From Flavobacterium sp. (lineage in GTDB: Bacteria; Bacteroidota; Bacteroidia; Flavobacteriales; Flavobacteriaceae), in the NCBI GenBank assembly GCA_016718345.1, contig JADKDN010000001.1, positions 62,001 through 126,000 on the forward strand: a stretch of DNA of 64,000 nt, given 5' to 3'. Below the pieces are notes generated by a model that saw only the letters and a list, made by a program, of their open reading frames with translations, was not told the origin of the DNA and searched no databases. Position numbers and translations under genes: made by a program. This document shows, one piece after another, positions 52,307 through 62,676 of the stretch (position 1 is its first letter; every line of letters starts with the position of its first letter).

Positions 52307-53330
52307 ATGGCAAAAGAAGTATTAGATTGTTCGTTTTGCGGTAGAAAAAAGCCAGAAACCAATCTTTTAATTGCAGGAATCAATGCACATATCTGTGATA
52401 AATGCATTGAGCAAGCACATGGAATTGTTTTGGAAGAATTAAAAACTCACGGAAAAACAAAGCTAGTTGCCGATTTAATTTTGAGAAAACCTAAAGAAAT
52501 TAGAGCGTTTCTTGATGAATATGTCATTGGCCAAGATCAAACCAAAAAGGTAATGGCAGTAGCCGTTTACAATCATTACAAAAGGTTGATGCAACAACAA
52601 TTAAATGACGATGTAGACATTGAAAAAAGCAACATCATCATGGTTGGACAAACAGGAACTGGAAAAACATTAGTCGCAAAAACTATTGCCAGAATGTTAG
52701 ATGTCCCCCTAGCTATTGTTGACGCAACGGTTTTAACAGAAGCGGGTTACGTAGGAGAAGATGTTGAAAGTATATTGACTCGTTTACTTCAAGCAGCCGA
52801 TTATGATGTTCACAAAGCAGAAAGAGGAATTGTTTTTATAGATGAAATAGATAAAATTGCACGAAAAAGCGATAATCCATCGATAACTCGCGATGTTTCT
52901 GGTGAGGGAGTTCAGCAAGCTTTATTGAAATTATTGGAAGGAACGGTTGTAAATGTACCGCCAAAAGGAGGAAGAAAGCATCCAGACCAGAAATTTGTAG
53001 AAGTCAACACCAAAGACATACTATTTATAGCAGGAGGAGCTTTTGACGGAATTGAACGAATTATTTCAAAACGCTTGAATCGACAAGCGGTAGGTTATAG
53101 TACTTCAAAAAATTCCGATACTATTGATAAAGACAATTTATTACAATACGTTATACCAAAAGACATTAAAGATTTTTGCTCGTGGTTTGCGTTCATTGTG
53201 CGAAGCAATACTAACAGATGCAATGTATGACTTGCCAAGTTCAGATGAAAAATCATTGCGAATAGATAAAAGTTACGCTGAAGATACTTTAACTAAAAAT
53301 TTATTGAAGCGATTAGAAATTGCTTCTTAA
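52307..53330 (+). CDS. clpX: ATP-dependent Clp protease ATP-binding subunit ClpX (internal segment missing)
   Basis: AAA+ unfoldase that feeds ClpP. Zinc finger C8, C11, C30, C33; Walker A GQTGTGKT at 114-121; Walker B IVFIDEIDKI; pore loop AGYVGEDVE. After residue 287 (VIPKDIKDF) the sequence jumps to ARGLRSLCEAILTDAMYDLP in a new frame. Normal ClpX has about 70 residues between these points (the FGLIPE...GRLPV segment to the sensor-2 GARGLR). So about 210 bp are missing at 53171-53180. That removes part of the large and small AAA+ subdomain and would inactivate the protein. The rest of the gene ends normally. Confidence 0.9.
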
Positions 53331-53351
53331 AAGATTTTTTAAATACAATTT

Positions 53352-53381
53352 AACCTGTTCATTTTTTGAACAGGTTTTTTT
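53352..53381 (+). terminator. Terminator after clpX
   Basis: Perfect 10-bp stem AACCTGTTCA / TGAACAGGTT with a T5 loop and a T tract. Confidence 0.93.
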
Positions 53382-53529
53382 ACGGACATTTTTTGTGTGA
53401 ATAGTTTCTAGACATCGAGAATAATTAAGTTTTACTACTCCATTTTCTCTTTTTTAAAAAACACTAGATATTCTTTTTTATAAGCAATAGATTGTCGATT
53501 TTTGCCCTACTAATTCAATGTAAATTAAA

Positions 53530-54765
53530 ATGGTTGTAGAAGACAAAGAGATTATTTTATTAAAAGTTTCTGGACAGGATAAGCCAGGGGTAACAGCTGG
53601 TTTAACATCAATTTTAGCATCTTATGATGCCATCATTTTAGATATTGGTCAGGCTGATATTCATGATACATTATCCCTAGGTATTTTATTTGAAATAAAA
53701 ACAGGCTCTAGCTCTGCTGCTGTTTTGAAAGATTTATTGTTCAAAGCGTATGAATTAGGAATTAAAGTCAATTTTATTCCTATCACCATACCTGATTATG
53801 AAATATGGGTAAAAGGACAAAGTAAACAACGTTACATTATCAATATTTTAGGAGAAACCCTAACGGCTGTTCAATTGGCAGCGGTGACTAAAATTATGTC
53901 CGATCAAAATTTGAATATTGATTCTATCATAAGGTTGACTGGAAGGGTTTCTGTGGTTGAAAAAGAAGAATATCCTCGTTCCTGTATTCAGCTATCTGTT
54001 ACGGGTAACTTAATTGATAAAACATCGATAAATGCTAGTTTTATGCAAATTTCGGGCGAATTAGATGTTGATATTGCCTTCCAAGAGGATAATATGTATA
54101 GAAGAAATAGACGTTTGGTGTGTTTTGATATGGATTCTACCTTAATCCAAACGGAAGTAATTGATGAGTTGGCAGATTTAGCTGGCGTTGGAGAGCAGGT
54201 GAGAGCCATTACAGAATCGGCGATGAATGGCGAAATTGATTTTAATGAAAGCTTCAAGAAACGCATGGCTTTGTTAGAAGGATTGAGTGAAGATGTGCTT
54301 CAAAATGTTGCAAAAAATTTACCCATAACCAAAGGAGCGCATCGATTAATGAAAGCGTTGAAATATTATGGCTACAAAACAGCCATATTATCTGGTGGAT
54401 TTACCTATTTTTGGTGAGTATTTGCAAAGGAATTAGGAATTGATTATGTTTATGCAAACCAATTAGAGATCAAAGACGGGAAACTGACTGGTAATTATTT
54501 AGGAGAAATCGTTGATGGCAAAAAGAAAGCAGAATATTTAAAGTCGATAGCTGAAAAAGAAGGAATACACATCAACCAAACTATTGCTGTTGGTGATGGA
54601 GCAAATGATTTACCAATGTTGAATTTGGCAGGTTTAGGAATTGCTTTTCATGCGAAACCAAAAGTAAAAGAAAACGCTTCAACTTCAATATCCAGTTTAG
54701 GACTTGATGGAATCTTGTATTTGTTGGGTTATCATGACAGACATATCGATATGATGCAGGAATAA
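53530..54765 (+). CDS. serB: Phosphoserine phosphatase with ACT-like N-terminus (compensated frameshift pair)
   Basis: Final step of serine synthesis. 411 residues: two ACT-like regions (residues 5-160), then a HAD domain with D200 and D202 in FDMDSTLIQTE, SGGF, and GDGANDLPML. A TGA at 54415-54417 follows YFW. Removing one T from T5 run 54408-54412 and adding one G at 54429-54430 gives YFGEYLQRELGIDYVYANQLE and the stop at 54765 is back in the original frame. So the gene carries two opposite shifts. Confidence 0.93.
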
Positions 54766-54783
54766 TGTGTCTTGTTTGAATAT

Positions 54784-54816
54784 AAAAAAATCCCATTCTA
54801 TAAAATGGGATTTTTT
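54784..54816 (+). terminator. Terminator after serB
   Basis: Stem AAATCCCATT / AATGGGATTT with a short loop and a T6 tract, 20 bp beyond the repaired serB stop. The stem can also act on the minus strand for the tRNA. Confidence 0.85.
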
Positions 54817-54832
54817 ATTTGAAAGTATTTTG

Positions 54833-54906
54833 TCGGGATGACTGGATTCGAACCAGCGACCCCTAGCACCCCATGCTAGTACGCTACCTGGCTGCGCTAC
54901 ATCCCG
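54833..54906 (-). tRNA. tRNA-Pro (anticodon GGG)
   Basis: 74 nt without CCA. Acceptor CGGGATG pairs CATCCCG, D arm GCGC/GCGT, anticodon stem CTAGC/GCTAG with loop ATGGGGT, so positions 34-36 read GGG. T arm GCTGG-TTCGAAT-CCAGT. It reads CCC and CCU. No near neighbour tRNA. Confidence 0.97.
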
Positions 54907-55025
54907 AGAGGGCGCAAAATTACAAATACTAATACAACATCAAAATATATGAAGCATTTTTTTAAGCTAAAAAGTCTTGAATAAACAGATTCAAGACTTT
55001 TAAAACTAACAACTAATTCAAAACT

Positions 55026-57246
55026 TTATTTTAGCATTCCGCCACCACTTTTTACTTTTTCGGTATTAATATCAGTGCTTTCTTTTTCTAATTTTAGATT
55101 TCCAAAATTGTAAGTTAATGATATACGGAAGGTTCTGGTGTCAGGTTTTTGATAGAATCGAGTGTCTAAATTTTTACCAACAATTAGCGCATTCACCTCG
55201 TTTGCATTAAATACATCAAAACAGTGTAGGCCAATTTTTAGATTTTTATTCATAAAATCTTTATTGAAGGATATATCAAAATGTTGAATAGGTTTTTCTA
55301 TTTGATAAATTTCCCAAGTACCTTTAGGTAATATAAAATAAGACATGGTATTTGTTATGTTCCAAGGTAGAATGATTTGAGATTGTAGATTATAATTAAT
55401 GATGGCTTTGTTTTCAAATGGAAAAGGATAATCTTCAATTGTTGACTTTACATAGTTTACATTTAAAAAAATATAATTCATTTTATCAATTGTGTTCATT
55501 CTTTTCTGAAATTCTTCTTTTCCTTTGAAAAAATAATCCAACGGAATTGGAAAAGAAGCAAATACGCTGAAAGTATTTATTTTATTGAAAGATTGAAAGG
55601 ATTGGTTGCTCACTAGTTCGCTTTCTTTAGCTTCAAAAACAAAACGATTGTCGTCCTTAGCAATTGTCAAGTTGGTTCCTAATTGTATAAACTGAAGTGC
55701 GCTAAATTTTAATTCATAATTATCATAGAATATTGGCTTTAGATTTAAATTGCCATTAGAAGTATTAAACTGATTTACAGCATTACTATTGTTAGGATCT
55801 ATGGTATTATAGTTAGGTTGTGAAATTTTCTTGGAATAGGAAGCACTTACATTCATTTGGTCGTTTAGTTCGTACAAAGCACTAATATTCGGAAAAAATT
55901 AGAGTTTTTATATTGAACGCGTGTTTCATCTTCTCCAGTGGATTTTCCAATACGGTCTACATGATAATCTTCAAAACGCAGACCGGCAGTAAAGTTGAAT
56001 TTTTTTACTTTTTTTCGCGCTTCTACATAAAAAGCCAAGTTGTTTTCAGTATAATCAAAATTAATAATACTAGAGTAAATATCTGAATTAAAAATAGCGT
56101 CACTTGCACTATTAATATTGTATTTCCCAAGATTATTCACTTTTAAGGTATTGTACTTTCCTCCAGTATTAATAGAAAATTGCTGTTTTTCAAATGGAAA
56201 AGCAAAATCATATTTTAGATAGTAATTTGTTAATCCAAATTCGACTTTGCTGTTGTTAAATGTATTGATTGAAGTTTTAGATTCATTCAATGGATTTCGG
56301 TCGAAAAAATTTGCAAAAGCCGTTATATCAAGCGTTTTTCCTAGCGTGTCCAGTTTGGTTTTGTATTGTAAACTCAATTCATTGTTGTTGTTTTTTATTT
56401 TGGTAATTCCGTTGTCTTTGTAATCAATTCCTTCTCCAAGAGTTTTTGAGTTGTAGACATCTCGGTCATTTCCTAAATTTAAATTGTAGTTGAATAATAG
56501 GTTTGATTTTTCATTTATTTTATAATTAGTTCCAGTTCTGAAATAAAAATTTCTGTTTGTTGTTACTCTAAAATTTTCTTGAAAGAGATTTTTTGAGGAG
56601 CAAAAGAGGTAAATGTCTGCTCGTTTTTTGTTAAATTCTCACCATCAATATAATTATAACCAATCATGGTTTGCCAACTTAAGTTTTTCTCTTTTCCGTT
56701 CAATAGAATTTGAGGACTTGGTTTTTGGTATTTATTAAAGTTATAATTGATATTAAAACTAGCGTTTATTCCTTTACGTCTTTTGCTATTTGTTATAATA
56801 TTGATGATCGAACCGCTAGAATTCGCATCAAAAGAAGCGCCAGGATTGTATATTAGTTCCACTTTTTCAATTGCATTTGCAGGTAACGTCGATAAATAAT
56901 TTTGCAAGTCGGTGCCACTGAGACTACTTGGTGCACCATCAATATAAATTGCGACATTTTTAGAATTCAAAGTAATACTGCCCGTAGGTGAAGTAATAAC
57001 GCCGGGTAATTTTTTTACAGCTTCAAGACTACTTCCGCTATTGAGCATAGCGTTGTCTTTTACATTAACGGTTGTTTTGTCGGAATCGATTTTTACATAT
57101 TGTTTTTTGTTGCCGTAAACCTGAACTTCTTTTAATGAGTTTTCTTTTGGTTTAACTGAATCGCGAACAATTTCAGGTTTGATGTTTTCTTGTGCAACTA
57201 CAACATGGCACAATAGTAGCATTGCTGCAAAAAGTAATGATTTCAT
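55026..57246 (-). CDS. TonB-dependent outer-membrane beta-barrel receptor (two frameshifts)
   Basis: About 740 residues. Signal peptide CHVVVAQ, plug-like region (ENSLKEVQVYG ... SLEAVKKLPGV ... VAIYIDGAPSSLSG ... AIEKVELIYNPGASFDANSS), then a long barrel of the OMP-b-brl-3 type (YNFNKYQKPSP). A carboxypeptidase-regulatory domain is not present. Break 1: TT 56579-56580 (plus strand) lacks one T; repair gives KISFKENFRVTTNRNFYF. Break 2: A6 run 55893-55898 lacks one A; repair gives SNFFPNISALYELNDQM. Ends NLKLEKESTDINTEKV. Ligand unknown. Confidence 0.88.
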
Positions 57247-57323
57247 TGTTTGATTGATTTTGATTGATGATTACTCAATGAGACTACACCAATCAAAAAA
57301 TGTTACAACTCGCTTTTATTTTT

Positions 57324-57452
57324 TTAGGAGATTTTATTAGGTTGGGTGTAAATGGAATTTTCTACACAACGTTTTCCGCTGCTTCCGCCACACACTTTAC
57401 TGGCACATGAAGTTGTTAAAATAAACACTATTGCTAAACCAATTAATTTCAT
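57324..57452 (-). CDS. Small cysteine-containing lipoprotein
   Basis: 42 residues: MKLIGLAIVFILTTSC with lipobox cysteine C16, then CASKVCGGSSGKRC and a short polar tail. It begins 2 bp after the GH3 stop codon, so the two genes are probably co-transcribed. No family recognised. Too short for many gene finders. Confidence 0.7.
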   Translation of the reverse strand: MKLIGLAIVFILTTSCASKVCGGSSGKRCVENSIYTQPNKIS

Positions 57453-57453
57453 A

Positions 57454-58980
57454 TCAGCTATTTACACGAACTTGTAACGATAGTAATTGTTCTAAATAAT
57501 CCCTTTGATTTGAAAGCCTTGGAATTTTGTTTTGACCACCTAATTTGTTTTGTTGTTTTAGCCAATCATAAAATAAGTTAGGTCTGGCAACATTAAGAAC
57601 AAGCGGGTTTAAGGTCATATTATTATAGCGTTTAGCTTCATAATCTGAGTTTAAAGCTTGTAGATTTTCGTCGAGGATTTTCTGAAATTCGATAGGGTTT
57701 TTTGGTGCTCTCTTAAATTCAATCATCCATTCGTGTGCTCCTTTTTCTTTGTCCTTCATAAAAACAGGAGCAACGGTGTAGTCTACAATTTCAGATTGAG
57801 TCATTTGACAGGCTTTAGCGATAGCTCTGTCGGTATTTTCAACCATCAATTCTTCACCAAAAACATTAATGTAGTGTTTGGTTCTTCCCGTAACACGAAT
57901 TCTGTAGGGATTTAAAGAGATAAAGCGGATGGTATCGCCCACAAGGTACCTCCACAAACCTCCGTTGGTAGTTATAACGACAGCATAATTTTTATCTAAA
58001 CTAACGTCGGCAAGTCGAATGGCTGTTTGGTTTTCAGTTCCAAATACATCCATGGGGATAAATTCGTAAAAAATCCCGTAATCCAACATTAATAACAAAT
58101 CATTGGAATCATTCAAATCCTGAATTGCAAAAAATCCTTCAGAAGCGTTGTATATTTCATAATATTTGAAATTATTTCTAGGAAGAATTTTTTTGTATTG
58201 CTCACGATATGGATCAAAACTAACGCCGCCGTGAAAATACACTTCGAGATTAGGCCAAATATCAAATAGATTTTCTTCGCCCGTTTCTTCTAAAATTTTG
58301 TTTAGTAATACCAGCATCCAGGATGGAACTCCAGCAAAACTAGTTACATTTTCATCTCTTGTTTCATTAATTATGGCGGTGATTTTGCTTTCCCATTCGC
58401 TCATCAAAGAGGTTTTGTTACTTGGCGTACTGCTAAACTCTGCCCAAACTGGCATGTTTTCAATTAATATTGCGGATAAATCTCCAAAAAAGGTATTGTT
58501 GTTCTCATAAATTTGAGAACTACCTCCAAGGCGTAAACTTTTACCAAGAAATAACTCCGAATTTTCATTATTGTTCAAATACAAACACAATAAATCCTTA
58601 CTTCCTTTGTAATGACAATCCTCAAGAGCTTCAGTACTTACGGGAATAAATTTGCTTTTAGCATTTGTGGTTCCGCTTGATTTTGCAAACCATTTTATGG
58701 GCGTATTCCAAAGAATATTTTGTTCTCCTTTTCGAGTTTGCTCAATCAAAGGTTCCAAATTTTCATAGGTAGAAATCGGTACTCGTTCCGTAAAAGTTTG
58801 ATAGGATTTAATCGACGAATATTCATAAACTTTTCCAATAGCCGTATTTTCTGAAGAACGAATCAAGTTCATCAAAAGCTCTTCTTGAACTTCATTTGGA
58901 TATTTTAAAAACAGCTCAATCTGATGAATTCGCTGTTTCAATACCCATGAGGCAATGGAGTTGATTATTGGTAAAGGCAT
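57454..58980 (-). CDS. GH3 family acyl-adenylate-forming protein
   Basis: 508 residues, intact. Plant-GH3-like fold of the adenylate-forming superfamily. Motif block WFAKSSGTTNAKSKFIPVS (phosphate-binding), YYEIYNASEGFFAIQ (A5-like), then GLWRYLVGDTIRF and RIRVTGRTKHYINVFGEELM. Plant enzymes join amino acids to jasmonate or indole acetate; the bacterial substrate is not known. It is followed directly by the small lipoprotein and the receptor gene. Confidence 0.88.
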   Translation of the reverse strand: MPLPIINSIASWVLKQRIHQIELFLKYPNEVQEELLMNLIRSSENTAIGKVYEYSSIKSYQTFTERVPISTYENLEPLIEQTRKGEQNILWNTPIKWFAKSSGTTNAKSKFIPVSTEALEDCHYKGSKDLLCLYLNNNENSELFLGKSLRLGGSSQIYENNNTFFGDLSAILIENMPVWAEFSSTPSNKTSLMSEWESKITAIINETRDENVTSFAGVPSWMLVLLNKILEETGEENLFDIWPNLEVYFHGGVSFDPYREQYKKILPRNNFKYYEIYNASEGFFAIQDLNDSNDLLLMLDYGIFYEFIPMDVFGTENQTAIRLADVSLDKNYAVVITTNGGLWRYLVGDTIRFISLNPYRIRVTGRTKHYINVFGEELMVENTDRAIAKACQMTQSEIVDYTVAPVFMKDKEKGAHEWMIEFKRAPKNPIEFQKILDENLQALNSDYEAKRYNNMTLNPLVLNVARPNLFYDWLKQQNKLGGQNKIPRLSNQRDYLEQLLSLQVRVNS

Positions 58981-59093
58981 TTAGTGTTTTAGATTTAGCA
59001 TTTTAATTTAGGATTTGAATATTAGATAACTAATCCTAACTTTACAACTTTACCAAAAATAGTAAAAATTTATAGAAATCCTAGAATCGCAAA

Positions 59094-59888
59094 ATGAATT
59101 ACGAAGGTGTACTCACAAAAATGCAGACCGAATTTGGAAATCCAATTCAATATTATTTGGTTTTTGAAAATAGTTTCTTGAATTTGAATCAGATATTGAA
59201 CAAGGAGATTACCATTAATTTTGAAGGGTATCAGTGTTTGAATTGTGGTAAAAAGAAAAAGATTTTTCGACAAGGATTTTGTTACGATTGTTTCTATTCG
59301 AGTCCAGCCGTTGGCGATTGGATTATGAAGCCCGAATTGAGTACAGCACATTTGGGAATTGCCGATAGAGATTTGGAGTATGAATCAAAAGTACAATTGC
59401 AACCTCATATTGTGTATTTGGCTTTGTCAAGCGAAGTAAAAGTTGGTGTTACCCGGAAGACACAAGTGCCTACGCGTTGGATTGACCAAGGAGCAGAAAA
59501 AGCACTATCGATTGTTGAGGTTCCCAACCGATATTTAGCAGGAATTACCGAAGTGGCGCTAAAAAATCATTTTTCGGATAAAACCAATTGGAGAAAAATG
59601 CTGACCAATGATATTGTCACTACCGATTTGATTCAAGAGCGATTAAAATTGCAACAGCTATTACCTACAGAAGTACAAGAGTTTTTTTACTTGGATAAAA
59701 ATGATGTTTATGAAATGAGCTATCCCGTTTTGAAATATCCAACCAAAATCAATAGTTTGAGTTTAGATAAAACTCCGAATTTCAAAGGAGTTTTGATGGG
59801 TATTAAAGGACAATATCTCATTTTTGAAGATGGAACAGTTTTTAATATTCGTAGTTTTGAGGGATATGTAGTGAGTTTAGATGTATAA
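59094..59888 (+). CDS. DUF2797 family protein
   Basis: 264 residues, intact. A four-cysteine zinc-finger-like motif (C48, C51, C63, C66; QCLNCGKKKKIFRQGFCYDC) and a short domain HIVYLALSSEVKVGVTRKTQVPTRW that resembles GIY-YIG nucleases without all their residues. Function unknown. It is divergent from the GH3 gene, separated by 113 bp. Confidence 0.8.
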   Translation: MNYEGVLTKMQTEFGNPIQYYLVFENSFLNLNQILNKEITINFEGYQCLNCGKKKKIFRQGFCYDCFYSSPAVGDWIMKPELSTAHLGIADRDLEYESKVQLQPHIVYLALSSEVKVGVTRKTQVPTRWIDQGAEKALSIVEVPNRYLAGITEVALKNHFSDKTNWRKMLTNDIVTTDLIQERLKLQQLLPTEVQEFFYLDKNDVYEMSYPVLKYPTKINSLSLDKTPNFKGVLMGIKGQYLIFEDGTVFNIRSFEGYVVSLDV

Positions 59889-59893
59889 AACAA

Positions 59894-59926
59894 AACCCTT
59901 CCAGAGTTTCAAACTCTGGAAGGGTT
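59894..59926. repeat. Near-perfect 16-bp palindromic hairpin between convergent genes
   Basis: AACCCTTCCAGAGTTT and its exact reverse complement are separated by one C. It lies between the convergent DUF2797 and AsmA-like genes. Only AATAGAAG follows on the plus strand, so it lacks a clean T tract. It resembles a palindrome I recall from other flavobacterial intergenic regions. Confidence 0.75.
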
Positions 59927-59946
59927 GAATAGAAGATAAAATTTTC

Positions 59947-62515
59947 TTACTCTTTTTTCTTTTTACCAAAAAAACCGTTCAATAATTCTCCAGCTTTTGC
60001 CTTTACATCTTCTTTTACATTTGTTTTTGTAGAATCACTTTTTGGTTTGGTAGCATTGGTAATGATGCTGTTAAGCGTTTCTTTTCCTTTGGTTACAGCC
60101 TTTTCTTTTTGTTGTTTCACCAATTGATTGGTTAAATTAGTCACCGCACTTTTAGTATCGGTAGTTACTTTTGGATTTTTAAATTTCCGCTAAGCAATGC
60201 ATTTATAGGAATGTTTTCTAGTTTTTTGCATCTGCAGGAGTTAATTTTGCAATGAGCGAATTGACCTCAGACCCTAAATACTTAGCAGGGACATCAAATT
60301 TAAGGTTGTAATTCATGTTTTGGTCAAAACCGTGCTGACCGCCAACATTCACTTTAATATCCTGATATTTAATATCAAAAGGTTTTACATTTACTTTTCC
60401 GTCTTTGAAGGTTAAGGCAGCTTTAACATCATTTAGATTTAGTTTTTTCAAATCAATAAACTTAACGTTCTCGCTCAGTTTGGTCAACAACTCAGAATTG
60501 CTAGAATTAACGGTTGTTGATAAAAGTTGCCCCAATAAATCTCCAGAAATGGAGCTGATATTTGGGGTCATTGCAGCAGCATCTAGATTTCCTGATAATT
60601 TGATAGTGGTATTCAATTTTCCGTTGATTACCCCAGCGATAGGAGCAATTTTTTCATCATATCCAGTTGGGTAAATGTTTGTTGAATATCAACAGCATTC
60701 ATTCCTAAATTCATGTTGAAAACAGGAACTTTCTCTTTAGTAGAAACAGCACCATTTGCAGAGATTTGCCCACCAAAAACAGAAGATTTTACATTTTCTA
60801 AAGTTACTTTTTGGTCTTTAATTATGATTTTCCCTGAAACATCTTTCAAAGTTAGATTGTCATACAAAACAGTGTTGGCTTTTGCAGTTAAAGAGCAGTC
60901 TAGATACGAAGGAATTTTGACGGCTTCTTTCGGTTTTTCGTTTCCTTTTGGAGTTTCGGGCGACATAAAATCAGCTACAGCAAACTGGTTCGATTGCATG
61001 TTGAAATTGCCTTTCAACTCTTGTTTTTTTAGCATGAATCCATAAAAATTTTCAAGAATACCATTCACTTTCATGTCTGTTTTCCCTGTGGTCAAATCCA
61101 ATTCTTGAAGATTAATTCTTGTATTGGTAAACTGAACAACTGCTTTTTTGATGTTCATTGCTTTATTGGTTTCGTCTACATATTTAAATCCAGTTAATGT
61201 CATATTTCCTGAATTTTGCATGTTTTCATATTGACTTGTCTCTACAGATTTCATATCAAATTTTGTCACCACATCTGCATTTAATATTCCTGAAAGAGGC
61301 ACACTTAATTTTATCGGATAAGCTTTAGAAACATTCGATAAATTTACAGTTCCTTTTAATTCAGCATTCACCAAAGGATTTTCAGAAATGTTTCTGATGG
61401 TTCGCTTTAGCATTAAAAACATCTTGGTCTATTTTGAAAGATAATTTATCTAAATTGACATACGTATCGTTTAGCAAACCAGTTTCGTTGATGATTTTAG
61501 TATCAATAACAATATTTTGAACCGATTTCGGTAAGTTTGGATATTGAAAAGAAGCATTGTTGGAAGCGATAGCAAGATTGAATTTTGGAACTGTTTTATC
61601 TGAATATATTCCTTTTGCAAAGCCTGCAACAGTAAAATCGCCCGTGGTTTTTACATCTTTTAAATTTCCAGCATAGGCTGATGGAATTAAGCCCAAAAAG
61701 TTCTGAAAACTTGAAGTTGGAGTTTTAAATTTCAAATCATATTCTTGACCGTTTTCCACTAATTGAATAAAGCCGTCAAATTCTAAAGGCAGTTGATTGA
61801 TAAGCGCTTTGTTTTCTTTGAAGGTGTATTTGCTCTTGTCTAAATCAATTCCAAGAACGGCATCTAAAGTTATAGGAACCTGATTCATGTAGTTGATTTT
61901 ATCCATGAATAAAGAAACTTTCGCTGTGGATTTTGTAACCAAATCGAGTTTTGAAGCTGCAAAATCTCCAGTTCCAGAATGATTTAAGCTATCAAGTATC
62001 ATTTTGATTTTTGAACCTTCATCGAAGTACTTAAATCTCAAATTTTCAATTTCGTATTCTTTGATTTTTAATGAAAGGGGTTTGCTTTTTTCTTCTGTTT
62101 TTTCTTCATTTTTTAAAGCAATGTCAAAATTTCCGACTCCGTCTTTATTGAAAAGAATATTGATAACAGCATTTTCAGTTGAAATCTCCTCTATGTTCAT
62201 AGATTCATCTTTGCCTTTCAACAATTCTTTAATAGACATTTTCAAATTCAATTCGCCCATCGAAACCAGAGTGTCTCCTTCAAAAGGCGCTTTGTTGATA
62301 ATAAGTAGTTTATCTACCGAAACATTTGCTAAGGGAAAGCTTTTAAAGAAACTCAAATCGGCATCATCAAAAGATACTTTAGCGTCAACTTTTTCATTGA
62401 TGGCTTCTGTAATTTTGGCTTTGATTTGGTCTTTAAAAAAATAGGGGATTGCAAATAATGAAATGGCAAGTAAAAGGATAATAATTCCAGTAATTTTCAA
62501 TATTTTTTTAATCAT
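59947..62515 (-). CDS. AsmA-like envelope protein (four frameshifts)
   Basis: About 856 residues. N-terminal helix (GIIILLLAISLFAIPYFF) and the AsmA body (FPLANVSVDKLLIINKAP, GTVNLSNVSKAYPI, FDVPAKYLG). Breaks (plus positions): GG 61399-61400 one G too many (KANIRNISENP); T6 run 60649-60654 lacks one T (MMKKIAPIAGVINGKLN); T6 run 60222-60227 lacks one T (DAKKLENIPINALLSGN); GG 60173-60174 lacks one G (KIPKVTTDTKSAVTN). The tail is rich in K and ends GFFGKKKKE. Probably shares function with the gene at 5582-8381, but not a recent duplicate. Confidence 0.85.
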
Positions 62516-62613
62516 GACAAATTTGATTTAGTTCAGAGTATGTAATGCAAAAACGATGCCTTATTATTCTACAAAAATAGTATTTATCGGTGTTTTGATA
62601 TCTAATGTTATCT

Positions 62614-62653
62614 TAAAAAACAAATCCGTTTGAGAAATTTCTTAAACGGATTG
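62614..62653 (-). terminator. Terminator after sppA
   Basis: On the minus strand, AATCCGTTT ... AAACGGATT with an AT-rich loop, then TGTTTTTT. It lies 24 bp beyond the sppA stop. Confidence 0.85.
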
Positions 62654-62676
62654 GGTATATTTTAGCTATTAATTTT

